Source: Tubulanus polymorphus (taxonomy: Eukaryota; Nemertea; Palaeonemertea; Tubulaniformes; Tubulanidae). From it: 64,000 nucleotides of DNA. The DNA is taken from contig NC_134028.1 in NCBI RefSeq assembly GCF_964204645.1, positions 18,946,153 to 19,010,152 on the forward strand, written 5' to 3'. Position numbers and translations under genes: made by a program. This document shows, in pieces, positions 11,431-20,955 of the stretch. The first letter of the stretch is position 1, and each line of letters opens with the position of its first letter. The notes beneath the pieces were generated by a model, which was not told the DNA's origin, did no database searches, and worked only from the letters and a program-made list of their open reading frames with translations.

Positions 11431-12509
11431 GGGGAGCAATAGAAAACAAACCGGGATCTGATATCACCAAGCCAAACCCTGTTATGCGTTAAAATGCGGT
11501 TCTATTTTTTTCAATCCATTCCTACTACATAGAATATTTCAACTAGAATCCACTCGTGACCCACTAGAACTCAAACGACATGCACCACTCAAGATCCAAA
11601 CGAAGACTGGTCACTACGTATGGAATATTATTCACACTGGTCATTGTTCTCAGCTCCGCGGTATTTGGAGGATGGGGAGCAATATAAAACAACCGTGGTC
11701 CTTACCAACTGACCACAGCCCCTACTCCCTTCCCCTACCACATTTAATAAGCCCTCAATCACACAAATAATCCCCAACCCCACAAATAAAGCCCAACCCT
11801 ACAAAACCCTAACCTCCACTCAAAAACCGACTGAAATGAGGAGCTAATATAACTAATGGAACATACACGCGAACACTTTTAAAACGACTGACATCATCAC
11901 TCCGCAGTATCCACTGCTAGGGACACATGGGCATTTACTCAATGAAATGCTGTCCCATATCACGTCACCACTCTGTTGTGATGCCTTTCAACACTGTTGG
12001 CTTTCAAAACCATAACTGAAATCATTTGACTGTTTCATTTCATTGAAACTAGGACTACCGGACTGATCCACAAACAATCACACACAAAATTGAGTCACCG
12101 GGAATGTACCGGTAAGTTTAGCAAAAATAATATACATGTATACTTTTAATCGCGCTGTTGTTTTAATTCACCATAAATTAATTATTACTCACACAATCAG
12201 TTAGACATCTGTCAATTCGACACCTGTGATAACAGTTTGTTTTGTAATTAATTGTGTGCTCAAACATGTCTGTCAACTTTTATAGTATTATATAAATAGA
12301 ATGTAAATCCATGAACAGTAGTTGAGTTTGAGACGAGTCTTGGAGCCTGATACATCTTGCAGGCAAATTCACAAGCTACTCGATTGAGAATCTACAGAAT
12401 AAAATCGTCTACGTTTAGTGCTGAAAACTACTAGCTTTCTCATTGCTGCATAACCCAGGATTTAATCGTAGCTGGAGCTTCCCCGAAAGACGAGTTAGAA
12501 CAATTAGTT
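11431..12509. other. Spacer with a local duplication
   Basis: A segment containing TTATTCACACTGGTCA followed by GAGGATGGGGAGCAAT occurs at about 11385-11445 and again at about 11630-11690. A TATAAATA-type motif lies at 12290-12300, and the region after it may be untranslated leader of the transposon ORF at 12510. I see no host gene. Confidence 0.4.
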
Positions 12510-13248
12510 TTGTTAAAATACCACCAGGCACCTCAGAATTGGACTATTAATGCCGAAGAAGGATGTATCAAAGTTTCACTGACATGGACAGTCCAGTCAT
12601 CGAAGCCTTCGAAAGCGGTGAAATCGATGTCTACTCTGAATCGGGACCGTAGACGTATGCAGGAATTCCTGAACCGAAGGATGCTGAAAACAGAAGTTCC
12701 GAAGTCAACGAAATCAGATAACGCTACCATGGACACAGCGGTCATGACTGTCAACGCGATGCATGAGATAGGATCTCAGACAGTTGAGGACGTCATAACT
12801 ACCGCTGAAATAAAGAAATTGGAAGAAACCTCGCAGAAACTTTCAGGTGAACTTGTCGATTTGAAGGTCAATTTTAGAATCAAAAGAAAGAACTATTATT
12901 GGACAACAAAAAGAAATCTTTGGACTACAATCAAAATTGGATAAATTAAAAATGCGAAATTATCCGTGTCATTGCGCTAAAGATCCGAAAAACACTCAAA
13001 CATGCGAAGATAAATTAACTGATATCGGGGCTCTTTACGAAGCAGACCAACCGAAAATCATGGCTGCAAAACGATCAGGAATATTATATGAGGTCCGGGT
13101 ACAAGATCCAATCTCGAGAAAATATGCTGATTTCTTTGTGCACTGGGGACAATCATTATCATCAGTTTTCTATGACATTTTGAACAGATACGATTTAGAT
13201 ATAAAATCATTCACCTATCGCGAACCAAATTCCAAAAATAAATGCTAG
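12510..13248 (+). pseudogene. Transposon-encoded coiled-coil ORF, copy 1 (frameshifted)
   Basis: The N-terminal part has a W-x-I-N ... KVSLTWTV segment followed by a basic RDRRRMQEFLNRR motif; a helical Glu/Lys-rich, coiled-coil-like segment follows. The frame shifts by one extra base near 12866 (LDLK then out of frame). After the shift the alignment with the copy at 13927 resumes residue for residue, in the frame that runs to the stop at 13246-13248. The C-terminal 100 residues, which hold HCAKDPKN and YADFFVHWGQSLSS, have no counterpart in the second copy. The family is not one I can name with confidence: the layout fits a LINE ORF1 or a small gag-like protein. It is inactive because of the shift. 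Confidence 0.6.
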
Positions 13249-13462
13249 GATATTGATCGAAATACTTCATTGTGCTCGTTACATGAATGGAATCATCAAA
13301 CACTTATGGGATAAAAAGGGTAGAAATATAGTTTGGTTAGGAATGAGATTTTGATTACCTTGTGAATGATCGATACTTTTAATGTATATATAAATATTGT
13401 TCTCAAATTGACAATTCTTCATTAAATTCATTTCATCTAATTTTCCGGGACGAAAACTTTCA

Positions 13463-13860
13463 GAAAGAAGTGGGGGATGATTTAACAACATTAAATGTCA
13501 CTGATAATTGTTATACATATTTCATCTATATTTCGTATTTCTTTATTGTTTTATGTCTCCATCTTATTACTCATTGTCTTCTGAGACTGTTTGTCTGTGT
13601 CAGAATGTGTTAATTGTTGTTTGTCTCACTGTCATGTCACTACTCGTCACCTTTGTTTTTGTATCATTTTCCATATCTCCACCTGTCTCGTATCTCAATG
13701 TATATAAATAGTTTGTGTGTAAAAATAAATCAGCCCAGTTTTGGTATTCCAAACTGATAGTTCGCTCGTTACTCTTTCGCTCTGTTCCGGATTTCCAACG
13801 TCGACCATTCTTCGAGAATAGGACAGAAAATAGTTTTGCTAAATTGGTGGTTGAACCGGG
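13463..13860 (+). other. Possible LTR between the two coiled-coil ORFs
   Basis: In order there are a purine tract (GAAAGAAGTGGGGGATGA, about 13461-13478), a TATA-like GTATATAAATAG near 13699, an AATAAA at about 13725, and TTGGTGGTTGAACCGGG near 13841, which has the TGG start of a primer binding site. That order is what a retrotransposon LTR flanked by a polypurine tract and a primer site looks like. No second copy of the sequence is in the window and the ends are not a clean TG...CA, so this is a weak call. Confidence 0.3.
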
Positions 13861-13926
13861 CACGACTCTGTACCTACAGAAAAAAAACCTCTTCCAAGTT
13901 CCTCAAGTGCACTACAACAAAAGATG

Positions 13927-14484
13927 AATTCTCTTCCACAAGCCGTGATCGTAGCTCCGCAAGAAGCTGGTTATTCAGACAAGCCAAAATCTTGGAGCAT
14001 CCATACAGATGAAGAAAGCATCCGAGTAAACTTGACATAGGGTCAACAGAATGAGTTTCAGTCTCGATCGAAACCGCGTTGGATTAAACCACCTTCTACA
14101 CTGAGGAGAGATCAACAGAGAATGCAGGATTTCATCACCAAAAGAAGGGCACAGGAAAATAATCGCCCTGAATCGAAGACTTCTGAAACCTCTGCCACGG
14201 TCAGTACAGCTAGTGTTATATGTAAACCGTTGACCGTGAATTCTGCTGCCATGGCTGTCTGTTCTACGAAAGATGCTGATACCCAAACCAATTGTGAGTT
14301 GATTTCTCTTGAAGTTGTGTCTGAGCGAGAGAACTGTCTCAGAAAAGATTTTGAGAGAGTGTCAAATGATCTAAGTGACCTCGCTACGGAAATTAGTGCG
14401 AAAAATAAAACAATCGAAGGACAACGGAAAGAGATATATGGATTGCAATTAAAGATCTGGTCTGGTGAATCACAATTGCGTTGA
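13927..14484 (+). pseudogene. Transposon-encoded coiled-coil ORF, copy 2 (nonsense mutation)
   Basis: The frame opens at ATG 13927 and carries the same landmarks as the ORF at 12510: PKSWSIHTDEESIRVNLT, then RRDQQRMQDFITKRR, then a Glu/Lys-rich coiled-coil-like region ending in GQRKEIYGLQLKIWSG. A TAG at 14038-14040 sits where the first copy has the tryptophan of SLTWTV, so a single TGG to TAG change closes the frame; it then stays open to 14484. The last codons run into the 814-bp duplicated unit at 14454, so the original C terminus has been lost or replaced. Confidence 0.6.
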
Positions 14485-15267
14485 AAACTGCCCATCTTTA
14501 AATATTTTCAAACGGAGGGTACTTAGGGACAGATGGCATTCCATCTGAGACATTATGGGTGACTCCAACAAACCTCAGCATTACGAAAAGCTGTCTGTGT
14601 CCATTTTGGCCCCTCTGCATATATTGATTCTTACCAGTCCCCAAAAAAGTCTAGGTCCAGGAACACCCTTCCTCCCTCTAGGCCTAAGTCCCTCAACTCA
14701 GATGGACGAGCTAACGCCTATGTCTGCTTTTTACCTCATTTAACCACTGCCAGCCTCCTTGGTGAGAGAACCAGATTAACATAACTCTCTCCACTTGGCT
14801 CACCAATAACACCTTTGTAAATGCATTTATGTTACTGCTGAAGTAGTATACTAGTTTTACTTATCCTATGTACTTTATTTACCGCGAACTTTTCATACAT
14901 ATATTATGTTAAATACTGAATGCTGTTTATCCTCTCGAAAGAATATTTTATGTATATATATAATGTCTTTATTCGCAATTTCCTGAACAGAAACGTGATG
15001 ATTTGTTCGAGTTCCTAGAAAATGACGTAGCACAGTACTCCCTATCCGGCCATTGTATTATTCTTGGGAGTTTCAATGCGAAAATGGCCAATGATCCTGA
15101 CTATTGTATTGTATCAAATTATAGTAACCAAGATCTAGTTTATGGGTTGAGTGTTCGCCCCTTACCTAGGAAACTCAAAGGGAAAATCATGCTGTTGATA
15201 CTTTTGGGGGAAAAGCTCCTAGATTTATGTAAAACTTCAGAACCGCCAACGGCCGTGTTTTAGCTGA
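14454..15267. repeat. Tandem duplication, unit 1 (814 bp)
   Basis: The segment starting GATCTGGTCTGG at 14454 is repeated at 15268 with an offset of 814 bp. I found one difference between the units (C at about 15244 against T at about 16058). The unit contains part of a LINE-type endonuclease domain and AT-rich spacer. The near identity means that the duplication is very recent, or is an assembly duplicate. Confidence 0.9.
14994..15263 (+). pseudogene. LINE endonuclease (EEP) domain fragment, copy 1
   Basis: The translation includes SLSGHCIILGSFNAKMA, which corresponds to the ILLGDFNA motif of exonuclease-endonuclease-phosphatase domains with the catalytic Asp changed to Ser, then DLVYGLSVRPLP and GEKLLDLCKTSE. 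This order is that of the endonuclease of a non-LTR retrotransposon. Only about 90 codons are in frame, the catalytic residue is lost and no reverse transcriptase follows, so it is a dead fragment. Confidence 0.6.
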
Positions 15268-16081
15268 GATCTGGTCTGGTGAATCACAATTGCGTTGAAA
15301 ACTGCCCATCTTTAAATATTTTCAAACGGAGGGTACTTAGGGACAGATGGCATTCCATCTGAGACATTATGGGTGACTCCAACAAACCTCAGCATTACGA
15401 AAAGCTGTCTGTGTCCATTTTGGCCCCTCTGCATATATTGATTCTTACCAGTCCCCAAAAAAGTCTAGGTCCAGGAACACCCTTCCTCCCTCTAGGCCTA
15501 AGTCCCTCAACTCAGATGGACGAGCTAACGCCTATGTCTGCTTTTTACCTCATTTAACCACTGCCAGCCTCCTTGGTGAGAGAACCAGATTAACATAACT
15601 CTCTCCACTTGGCTCACCAATAACACCTTTGTAAATGCATTTATGTTACTGCTGAAGTAGTATACTAGTTTTACTTATCCTATGTACTTTATTTACCGCG
15701 AACTTTTCATACATATATTATGTTAAATACTGAATGCTGTTTATCCTCTCGAAAGAATATTTTATGTATATATATAATGTCTTTATTCGCAATTTCCTGA
15801 ACAGAAACGTGATGATTTGTTCGAGTTCCTAGAAAATGACGTAGCACAGTACTCCCTATCCGGCCATTGTATTATTCTTGGGAGTTTCAATGCGAAAATG
15901 GCCAATGATCCTGACTATTGTATTGTATCAAATTATAGTAACCAAGATCTAGTTTATGGGTTGAGTGTTCGCCCCTTACCTAGGAAACTCAAAGGGAAAA
16001 TCATGCTGTTGATACTTTTGGGGGAAAAGCTCCTAGATTTATGTAAAACTTCAGAACCGTCAACGGCCGTGTTTTAGCTGA
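15268..16081. repeat. Tandem duplication, unit 2 (814 bp)
   Basis: This is the second copy of the unit at 14454-15267. After 16081 the sequence continues in a reading frame with ADSMGKS and NTIGYLVGTED, which extends the endonuclease-like domain to about 16180. The second unit therefore keeps the ancestral right-hand context and the first keeps the ancestral left-hand context. Confidence 0.9.
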
Positions 16082-16200
16082 CTCCATGGGTAAATCTGCT
16101 TGTAACAACCACCATAGTGCACCAAATACTATTGGTTATTTAGTTGGAACTGAAGATTATTTTGAAATGTTGATATGTTGTATATTAATCCAACTTCTGC
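15808..16200 (+). pseudogene. LINE endonuclease (EEP) domain fragment, copy 2
   Basis: It carries the same translation as copy 1 (CIILGSFNAKMA, GEKLLDLCKTSE), then a stop at 16075-16077, with recognisable continuation to about 16200 in a shifted frame. The Asp to Ser change in the ILLGDFNA-type motif is shared by both copies, so it arose before the duplication. Confidence 0.55.
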
Positions 16201-16536
16201 GCACTCTATTCATTGTAAGCTATCTACTCTAATCTGCAACGATACAGTCGATTTACTAAATCGAAATCGAACACATACAAATAAATTTGATTTATAAATT
16301 TACGTATTTACGACAGCGATTTATCTAATCGATTCAGTTGATCAACTAACTTGCCTCGGTAAAACATAATGTTTTCAATTGTTTTGATGGAATCGTTCAT
16401 TCTAGCTGGAACTTCTTTATCCTGTGCAACCAATGGAAAATTCGAACGAGAGCAACATCAGTCACAACTACTTTTGAAATTGTTTTCACTTCTTTAATGC
16501 TTAGTATTGACAATTGAATACATGTGAAATCGGTTC

Positions 16537-17656
16537 TTATTTCTGAAATCCAAGTAAGCCACTGCTAGACAGATCTTTAATAATTTCAAGAAAATCTTTA
16601 TCCATTCCTTCCCGTGCTGTAAATAAGAGAAATTCTATCGAATAATCTGATAATCGATTCTTTTTGATACGTGATGAACACGTGCTTAAGTGTGGCCTAT
16701 TATTAGATTCAACATTTTTCCACAGAGTTCGAACTAAAACCAACTAAATCGTACTTTTGATCTAAAGCACAATTCGATATTTTGGATAAAACTTTTTCGA
16801 ACGCATTGGACTCGTATATTTACCAAGACACTGTCCAGCCACATTGATAAAACCGGAACAACACTGAATCTGTTTTTCTGGACATACGCCCATAATGGGA
16901 CGAAGGATTGTCTCGGGTCTGTACATCAAGTCGGCCCTAAAACACCCGAATTGATTACACTATGACACAGTATTCAAGAATGCACAAAAACATAGTAGAC
17001 AAATAGCAAATCATCAACGTTTAAGCGTGGAGAGTGGTTGTAAATCCATAAGGGATCATAAAATACGACAATATACGTATATAATATTCTCAATGTGTCC
17101 TACCTGTAACGAATCGAGTATTGGGAACATCGTCCAGTTCCGAGCCATTTGCAATTAGTGTAACCAACCTTCACCTTTTCAGATACCTGCTTATATTCAG
17201 CGACAGCTTTTGTGAATTGGTCAACATCAATTTCTTTTTCATCGATATCAGTCATGCAACAGAAATGCTTGATCCTGAAAACGCACCATCAGGAAATTTT
17301 GAATCGGTTTACCCTTTTAAAATTTTCTGTACTTACGTCGAGGACAAATCCACAGATGCACTTAAAATTGCAAAATAGAGTTAATTTAGAATGTACTTCA
17401 AAATACATCTCCATACCCAATGAAGAAATAGATTCCATGAATACTCTCTGTTCCCAACCAAGTGTAAAAGGAAATGTATACAACGAATAGATGAAACTTA
17501 CCCAAATTGCCGGCGATTTCGCGAGAGCATCTCACGTATAGGATGAGGAAGATTATTCTCCTTTGCCTGAGCCAGCGCGCGTTTCTGTTCAGCTGTAAAA
17601 TCATCGAAACTGACAACAAACGCAATAGTTACAGCAAAAATTACGAGGCGGATCAT
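16537..17656 (-). CDS. Unknown secreted cysteine-rich protein, five exons
   Basis: I do not recognise the family. Proposed exons in coding order are 17656-17502, 17360-17337, 17274-17104, 16936-16824 and 16733-16537. Every junction has GT-AG sites and the phases agree, giving 219 aa. The start MIRLVIFAVTIAFVVS is a clean signal peptide, then a Lys/Arg-rich acidic-helical stretch ending NRRQFG, a possible dibasic cleavage point. Exon 3 encodes KHFCCMTDIDEKEID and TNCKWLGTGRC; exon 4 encodes GVCPEKQIQCCSGF and a further Cys; exon 5 has one Cys and a helical C terminus ending GLLGFQK. There are about nine cysteines in all, with two CC pairs, which suggests an extracellular disulphide-bonded product. 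The 24-nt second exon is a multiple of three, so it may be skipped (211 aa). The long frame that runs through three consecutive introns in phase is the main support. Confidence 0.7.
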
Positions 17657-18004
17657 GGCTGAGATTTATCGTTTGTTCTGTATTCGCTAATTGTGCTGAA
17701 TGCCCAACATAATATAGTAGTAGATAACTTGTCTATATACGTTTCCTATCTGATGTTTCCGGCGAAAAGCGTTATCTGAACAAGGTCGTGCTCTAATCAG
17801 AACATTACAACACCGATTGTCCAGTTCCCTTATGATTGCATTTTAACATTCCATCCTCGATCAAATATCCAGCTCTTACCAACCCTACCGCGATGTACAC
17901 AAAATTTGCAAGACGTAAATCTATGTAGCGCTTCAATGTGTTCTTCCGCTCCGAGGGTACCTGGGGTTTGACCATACAGGTCCGGCGGAAAGCTTACGTT
18001 TCCA
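17657..18004. promoter_or_regulatory. Upstream region of the secreted-protein gene
   Basis: This interval should contain the promoter of the minus-strand gene at 16537-17656. On the minus strand a TATATAGACAAG-type sequence occurs near 17730-17740, about 80 bp upstream of the start codon, and could act as a TATA element. Nothing else is recognised. Confidence 0.3.
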
Positions 18005-18436
18005 TTATAGCTGCGTTCACACTAGGATTTCAGTCCGGTACTAAGCGTTCACACTTAGAAATTATTCGAGACCTATTCGCGGCTTATTCAGTTCTGTACT
18101 GAAATGCGCGGCTTATTAAGCGCGGAATGCGATTCCGCGCCGAAAACCCGATATCAGTACGGAACTGAGCTGGCTGCGTATTTTCACACGCAAACCATTC
18201 ACTCGATACTAAACAATGCTCAAACAAAGCGAAGTGGACCATTTCCGGTGCCAGTTGCAATACAAACGCAATCATTTGTCTGGTGCTAAAATTTGGCTCG
18301 GGCCTGGTCCGACGTTTTTGGTCGGGCCAAATTTGGACCGGGCCAAACAGGCTCGGGTCCATTTGGCACCCGCGTGAACAGTTGTTCCGGGCCACATTTG
18401 GCACGGGCCAAAAATGCTCGTGTGATCGCGGCTATA
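18005..18436. mobile_element. MITE with TTATAGCTGCGTTCACAC ends, about 430 bp
   Basis: The left end TTATAGCTGCGTTCACAC (18005) is mirrored by the right end, which reads TTATAGCCGCGATCACAC on the other strand. A TA or TTA target duplication is built into the ends. The interior holds GGGCCAAATTTGG-type repeats at 18290-18410. It is probably a PIF/Harbinger-type MITE. Frames at 18084-18404 and 18293-18535 are products of this repetitive interior. Confidence 0.7.
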
Positions 18437-19436
18437 AAATCTAGCTTATACGTCCATGGTCATACACGCGTGTTGAAGAGTATAACGAAAACACCCCTTG
18501 TGGACACACAGGCAGTAGGGGAGCGTCAATATTGAGCGGTCAGTGGTTTCTCTCGAAGTAGGCCTACAGAGTCGTTGAATTGGGGTATAAAATTGTAAGA
18601 ATAGACGAAATTTGACATTGGGGAGAAAATGATGTGCCAGCTAGTGGGGCTCTTTAAGAAGATATGTTCAAAGCGAGTGGCAGGGTGGCAACGAGGACTG
18701 AATGACGCCTGATGAAAGTGGTGTTGACAGGTCTGAACAATGGCCTCTGTCCAGTGGTGAGTGTTTAGCGTCTTAACTAACTGGTCTGGTCAGTAAGTCA
18801 CTATTGACCAGTGCTAAGTCAGTGCATGGACGTATAAACTAGACGTATACGGTAGTTTATACGTCAATGGTCAGTTGTTTGCATTTTCACCTGGCCCACT
18901 GAATGTCCAACGATCACAACCCGTTTGGTACTAAGCAGTCCGACCGTTTTGGCTGGGGTTTTTTGATGCCCTTGGTCCGTTCGTCAGACGTAGTTGCTAT
19001 GGATCCTTAACGAAAACTCCGTTCTAGCTCGACTCCTTTGTCCCTCTCTGGTGGGTCTCGTGATACAACCCTGAATTTATACCAAATCATAATCTCAAAA
19101 AATGTGTTACCGTGCGTTTTGAATACCTTGGTTTGTACTTCTCCCACAGGAAAATATAAAGAGTAAAATCCGGTGATTTGGTGATTTTCAAACAATTTTT
19201 CTGGTCATTTATCAAAATGAGTAATTTCATATAAACGTACATGCATAACAATCGGTAATTTTTGTTCAATTTTTGTTCGATGAATATTTCCATAGCTATT
19301 CAAAAAACGCCCTAGTGCTCAGGCATGCATGGCTTATCAATGCATTTCAACATTTCATCCTGTACTAAACATCCACATTAGTAATCTTTAAGCTTAGTTA
19401 ACACATCTGAGACGCATTTCATATATGGAGTCAGGA
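18437..19436. other. Spacer with TGACCA-type fragments
   Basis: I see no gene. At 18770-18880 there are several CTGGTCAGTAAG and TATTGACCAGTG motifs and two ACGTATAAACTAGAC-like segments, which resemble the arrays of the large repeat at 42.7-60 kb. The rest is unremarkable. Confidence 0.4.
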
Positions 19437-19577
19437 GTAATCTATCAGATGAGGTACCCATGTACTCCTGGGTGGAGAGAGGTAATGAGGACAAGCGTCT
19501 TGCCCCGGGACAGTATGGGGTTCGAACCAACGACCTGGTTTCCCGACAACGCTTAACCGGTGGCCTATAGCGATAGC
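19437..19577 (-). mobile_element. tRNA-derived SINE fragment
   Basis: Read on the minus strand, it has an A-box-like TATAGGCCACCGGTTAAG, a B-box GGTTCGAACCCC, then CCGGGGCAAGACGCTTGTCC and CTCTCCACCCAGGAGTACAT. This order of polymerase III promoter boxes followed by a conserved non-tRNA core is that of the SINEs common in marine invertebrates. It abuts the left end of the hAT-like element at 19578. Confidence 0.65.
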
Positions 19578-20352
19578 CAGGCGCGGATCCAGGGTCATTT
19601 TGTGAATGTCTCACAACATGATAAATCCCGTAGTATACCCGCAAACCGCGAACCGCTCGGTTTCGGCACAATTTTTGATTGGCAGCCGTAAGCGCGAACA
19701 ATTTTGCTAATTTATGCTTCTGAAGACGCGTTCTGTGGACTTCTCAGAGCCTCATTAAATAAAACTCCAACTGCCTAAACTGGAAGCTAAAGTGGACCTT
19801 CTTTGCAATTAAATCATGGCTTCAGCAACCGCTTCTTTCCTAGCTGTGATTAGCTGCCGTGGAATGGTGACTTGGAAGACTAGTACCTCAGTAAAATTAT
19901 TTTTGCATTTTCATTGAAGATGGATGTATGAGAGACACCAGGGGCCGGTTATTCAACAGTGTATAACTTTATCCGCCGTTTAACTTAATCCAGGCTAGTT
20001 CATTTTCCTATAAGTTATCGAAACTTTATCCGCCGTATAACTTTATCCAGGCTAGTTCCTTTTCCTATAAGTTATCCATCCGGATAAGAGTTATACGCCG
20101 GAAAAGAGTTATCTTCCGTTGAACAATTTCAACTGGCCCCAGGTATAAAGAAAAATACTAACGTAGCGTATATAATTAAACAAAAACTACGACGTGAGAA
20201 GGTAATTGTGCATTAGTCTGATATTCATAGGATCAATGTGAACTAAACCTTTGTCTTTTCATATGCTTGTAGTTTTTTGGCACTTTTTGAATTTTTTAAG
20301 CAGCTCTGACTGACGCACGTGCGGCAATCGCGACAGCGTGGATCCGCGCCTG
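19578..20352. mobile_element. hAT-like element with a nested MITE
   Basis: It has CAGGCGCGGATCC at 19578-19590 and the complement at 20340-20352, flanked by ATAGC and ATGGC, a 5-bp target duplication with one mismatch. These are the ends seen at 3228-3683. Inside, 19941-20140 is a separate element bounded by GGGGCCGGTTATTCAAC and its imperfect complement, containing repeated ACTTTATCCGCCGT and TTTTCCTATAAGTTATC motifs in both orientations. Confidence 0.75.
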
Positions 20353-20955
20353 ATGGCTGGCCAGGTGACACGTATAAATCGTTGAATAACCCTAAAACTT
20401 TACTTTAACATAACAACATTTTCTTTATTCATTGGCATTTTGGCATTCCAATATATACATGGGAATGAATAACCCAGGCAAATGATCGAAGATTTATAGT
20501 GTAGCAACTGATAGATGTATTCAAGCACATTCTAATACTTTTTATGAGGGTGTTACATCGCATATGTAGAAAGTTTTATAGATGATCCGGGCATATCGTC
20601 TTCATGTACTCCAGAATTCTAAAATTATAATTCAAAAATACACTATCCTTTCCTGTCTGATAATAGACATTTATCATACATGTAGAAGTTTAATATTATT
20701 ACATGAATGTTATCTATTGAAAAGTATTACAGGTGTTTCAAACTCAAATCATGATTATTCTGCCAAGAATTTGAGTGTTAAAAAAATCAAAAAATTAAAC
20801 TAGAAAGCATACCAGGTAGACAAATTATTACATGTAGCCTACTATAGATTAAAGCGATAAGATCGGACCAAAACTATGTCATTACCGTAGTAGAATAGCC
20901 TCAGTGACTCGAAATGAGAAAGGGGTGAAATTTAGAAAAGGGGCATGATGGGAAA
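20353..20955. other. Region downstream of COPS3
   Basis: This should hold the COPS3 3' untranslated region on the minus strand. There is no other gene; the 73-codon frame at 20582-20803 is AT-rich and has no recognisable domain. Confidence 0.4.

Noticed and set aside
14112..14495. 127-codon minus-strand frame
   Set aside because: It is the antisense of the coiled-coil transposon ORF at 13927-14484, whose plus-strand translation has a paralogue at 12510.
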